A stretch of 64,000 nucleotides of DNA from Flabesymbios commensalis (taxonomy: Eukaryota > Annelida > Polychaeta > Terebellida > Flabelligeridae), in assembly GCA_964017125.1 (NCBI GenBank), contig OZ024915.1, positions 73,228,032-73,292,031 of the forward strand, in the 5' to 3' direction. Below the pieces are notes generated by a model, which saw only the letters and a program-made list of their open reading frames with translations, was not told the DNA's origin and searched no databases. The position numbers and the translations under genes are program-made. Positions 62,254 to 64,000 of this stretch are shown here, one piece after another (the first letter of the stretch is position 1; every line of letters begins with the position of its first letter).

Positions 62254-62473
62254 TAGCGTCTTACAAAAACGTGCCAAGAATAATAAGTTTAAAGTTCCGT
62301 TGTAAAATCAATATATTTGGGCATAGCCCAAATATAACTAGAGGGGAATTGTGACTTTTCAAGTAACAATAATGTTTGGACTACGTATTGTGCGTTTTTT
62401 GGCGACCATTTTAAATATTGTTGTGTTATTGTTATTATGAGAGATTGATTGGAATTTTAGATTTCTGACTCCC

Positions 62474-62552
62474 TTGTTGGTTTAATGCTGTATCACTGTC
62501 TGTGACGCTGGCAAAACATTAAAACCACATTGCGTCGACGTTTCGTGTTTGA
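62474..62552. mobile_element. Pal-H palindrome (duplication copy 2, first)
   Basis: GGTTTAATGCTGTATCACTG / GACGCTGGCAAAACATTAAAAC, right end TCGACGTTTCGTGTTTGA. Confidence 0.75.
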
Positions 62553-62609
62553 TGCAATTACAACTGCTAGTTCAATGTTAAAATTTGAAAGGTTCTACTA
62601 TTCATTATT

Positions 62610-62682
62610 AAGCACTCAATGTTGGTTCAATGCTGAGCAGCAACTTTCTGCGACGCTGGCCCCACACTGAAACATTATTGGA
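62610..62682. mobile_element. Pal-H palindrome (duplication copy 2, second)
   Basis: ATGTTGGTTCAATGCTGAGC / GCGACGCTGGCCCCACACTG, weakly paired outside. Confidence 0.65.
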
Positions 62683-63045
62683 TAGAGGCCTCTGTATTTT
62701 ATTTGATTAATTATAGAGGGTCGGTCGTGTCGCCTCTGACAAAGGGCCCCTATTTAATAATCAAGATTCATTCATGGGCTTCTCCCGACATGTAAATAAT
62801 TGGACCGACGTTGAACCACATAGTAATCCAGACAATCCTGAATAAAACCGGAAGATCATGAGGTATGACTTAGAAAAGTCATAGCACACCTCCCCAAAAC
62901 CTAAGGATCATTGTCCCAAGGTTTGAAGTCGATTGAACAGGGGATAATAGCCCTGGGCATAGAATAATAAAAGTGTCGAGATCTATACAAAACCTAATAT
63001 ATTTGGACCAAAAGGTCCAAACATAATAACGTCTGCATCGGTAAG

Positions 63046-63374
63046 TATCCAAAGAAATGGACAAAGCGACAATAAAGTCGAATTTTCAATTAACCAAATT
63101 CATTCATTAACAAACCACAATTAAAGTAGACTTTATACTTTATTGTCCCTTCCAACATACACTACTTTGTCAGGCACCGTGTATGTAATTAATTTCAGAA
63201 GGAAAACCTCAAACCTTGCGTGCTATATAACAGTTTATTCGCTTCTCGTGAGGCGCCTCGTGTTGTAAAATAAACAGTTTTCTTGCCATTGTTTATATGG
63301 TAATCCTTGCGGTGTGGTTTGAGATCAGATGCTCACCAATAAGGCTGCACGGTCATGATTAGTATTACGTAATC
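63046..63374. other. no feature recognised
   Basis: Unique sequence; CAAAGCGACAATAAAGTC is an isolated word without partner. Confidence 0.35.
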
Positions 63375-63668
63375 CAGTTGTTCAAGTAAGCAGTTACATC
63401 TGTTTGCTTTTCAATTGAGCAGTTATCTCGTTCCCAGCCAACACAAACCATGTGTATAACATTTGTAAAATGTTGGCCCAACGTCTGCGACATTGGGCCA
63501 ACATTGTACACATATTTTGTGTTTTCTGTTTTGTGTTTGCTGGGTTATTACTTTTTGTCTTTCATTTGAGCAGTTACAGCTGTTCGCCTCTGTGGCTCGT
63601 ACAAAGACAAATAGCAGTAACTGCTTAGCTTTCGAGTAATCAGCTACTGCTGTTTGCTTTTGAGCTGC
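63375..63668. repeat. Pal-S block with a Pal-H inserted
   Basis: TTCAAGTAAGCAGTTACATC..GAGCAGTTA before and GAGCAGTTACAGCTGTTCGC after the Pal-H unit (63433-63544), then CAGTAACTGCTTAGC / TACTGCTGTTTGCTTTTGAG. Same variant as at 1.7 kb. Confidence 0.75.
63433..63544. mobile_element. Pal-H palindrome, full length, nested
   Basis: Both ends intact: CCCAGCCAACACAAACC and TTTGTGTTTGCTGGG. Core AAAATGTTGGCCCAACGTCT / GACATTGGGCCAACATT. The right side has a small TTTTGTGTTT duplication. Confidence 0.9.
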
Positions 63669-63726
63669 AGAATTGCGATTCTAGTGATTACAGTCACCAG
63701 ATGAGATCTGCATCTCCTAGCACGAC

Positions 63727-63796
63727 TTGCAAAGCCAAAAAGGCAGTATCTGCTTACTTGTAAAGTAAGCAGATACTGCCTTTTGGCTCTGCACGG
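63727..63796. repeat. Pal-S palindrome
   Basis: AAAAAGGCAGTATCTGCTTACTT pairs with AAGTAAGCAGATACTGCCTTTT, extended by TTGCAAAGCC and GGCTCTGCA. Confidence 0.9.
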
Positions 63797-64000
63797 CAAA
63801 ACACGGGAAACACAGACAAGAAGTGTTGGGTTCTCCACCATTCCATTTGCATTGCTAATCTGCACCCATTGGCTGCATTATCTTACGGCTTCAAAGAAGA
63901 AATGGTGTGCCATTTGTATTTATTGCAAGATTATAATTGTGGGTACGGCTGCTATCCCGTTTCTTATTTTGCTTGGGATAAAAATGTGTAATCATGGGAA
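63797..64000. other. no feature recognised to window end
   Basis: Unique sequence. Confidence 0.4.

Larger units (their letters stand above)
61031..62335. repeat. segmental duplication, copy 1
   Basis: Begins ACTAGACATGAATTGTGACT and shares order with copy 2: TTTTCAAGTAACAATAAT, GGCCATTTTGAA, two Pal-H units, CCCGACATGTCC, AATCCTGGATTAATCC, AAGTCATAGCACCCCTCC, AAATATAACTAG. It holds a Pal-S pair and a SINE that copy 2 lacks. Confidence 0.85.
62337..63045. repeat. segmental duplication, copy 2
   Basis: Begins ACTAGAGGGGAATTGTGACT and ends near AATATATTTGGACCAAAAGG. Identity with copy 1 is moderate by eye, with many small gaps. Confidence 0.82.

Overview
This 64-kb window looks like non-coding DNA from an animal, most likely an invertebrate; I cannot fix the phylum. 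It is AT-rich, holds no convincing protein-coding exon on either strand, and is crowded with tRNA-derived SINEs, short terminal-inverted-repeat (TIR) elements, palindromes, minisatellites and tetra/pentanucleotide arrays. No tRNA or rRNA gene, transposase or reverse-transcriptase ORF was recognised. The longest open frames lie in tandem repeats or SINE copies and are explained by them. It reads as an intergenic or intronic desert. I use private family names because I could not search a repeat library.

Main families. (1) SINE-D: a roughly 310-bp dimeric SINE with two different tRNA-like heads and a shared tail. Young copies have 12-15 bp target-site duplications (TSDs) and an ATTTC-type tail; older copies have an ATTC-type tail, and several run into long ATTC arrays. 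(2) TTAA elements: families A, B (B1-B3), C and D, plus smaller ones, start with or close to TTAACCCTTT and end AAAGGGTTAA. They carry internal hairpins and are consistent with non-autonomous piggyBac-like MITEs. (3) Pal-H: about 100-bp palindromes (ends CCCAGCAAACACGAGAC, core GGGCCAGCGTCGTAGACG), about 31 copies. (4) Pal-S: palindromes around GGCAGTATCTGCTTACTT. (5) TIR-R: about 290 bp, starting TATAGGATAAAGCCCGAGG. (6) TIR-Q: 300-390 bp with very long TIRs. (7) TIR-E: a 1.33-kb element, one copy in full and one cut by the window start. (8) P6: a host element starting near TCAAAGAGAAA.

Layout. 1-5 kb: TIR-E fragment, TTAA-A, a 73-bp satellite, TTAA-D with a perfect 56-bp-arm foldback. 5-13 kb: old and young SINEs, a compound GATC/GATT array of 300 bp, a TTAA-A copy whose interior became a 60-bp minisatellite, and a tail-only SINE. 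13-31 kb: SINE with an ATTC array, many TTAA elements with nested insertions, TIR-R inside TTAA-B, a 0.93-kb TIR element. 31-33.4 kb: two minisatellites (46 bp; 56 bp with a 336-bp higher-order repeat). 36-45 kb: compound palindrome, TIR-E, a 41-bp minisatellite, TIR-R cluster, and a P6 copy hit by both a SINE and a poly-A retrocopy. 45-51 kb: a tandem duplication whose two copies took up different elements, SINE inside TIR-R, and TTAA-C inserted into TTAA-C. 52-64 kb: more of the same, microsatellites, and a segmental duplication at 61.0-63.0 kb.

The nesting gives a relative chronology: TTAA-A, TTAA-B, P6 and TIR-R are old hosts; TTAA-C, the small TTAA hairpins and the young SINE-D copies are later guests. 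The strongest findings are directly visible nested insertions and an empty-site comparison that supports TTAA as the target, plus a palindrome family whose outer arms differ between copies while staying self-complementary.
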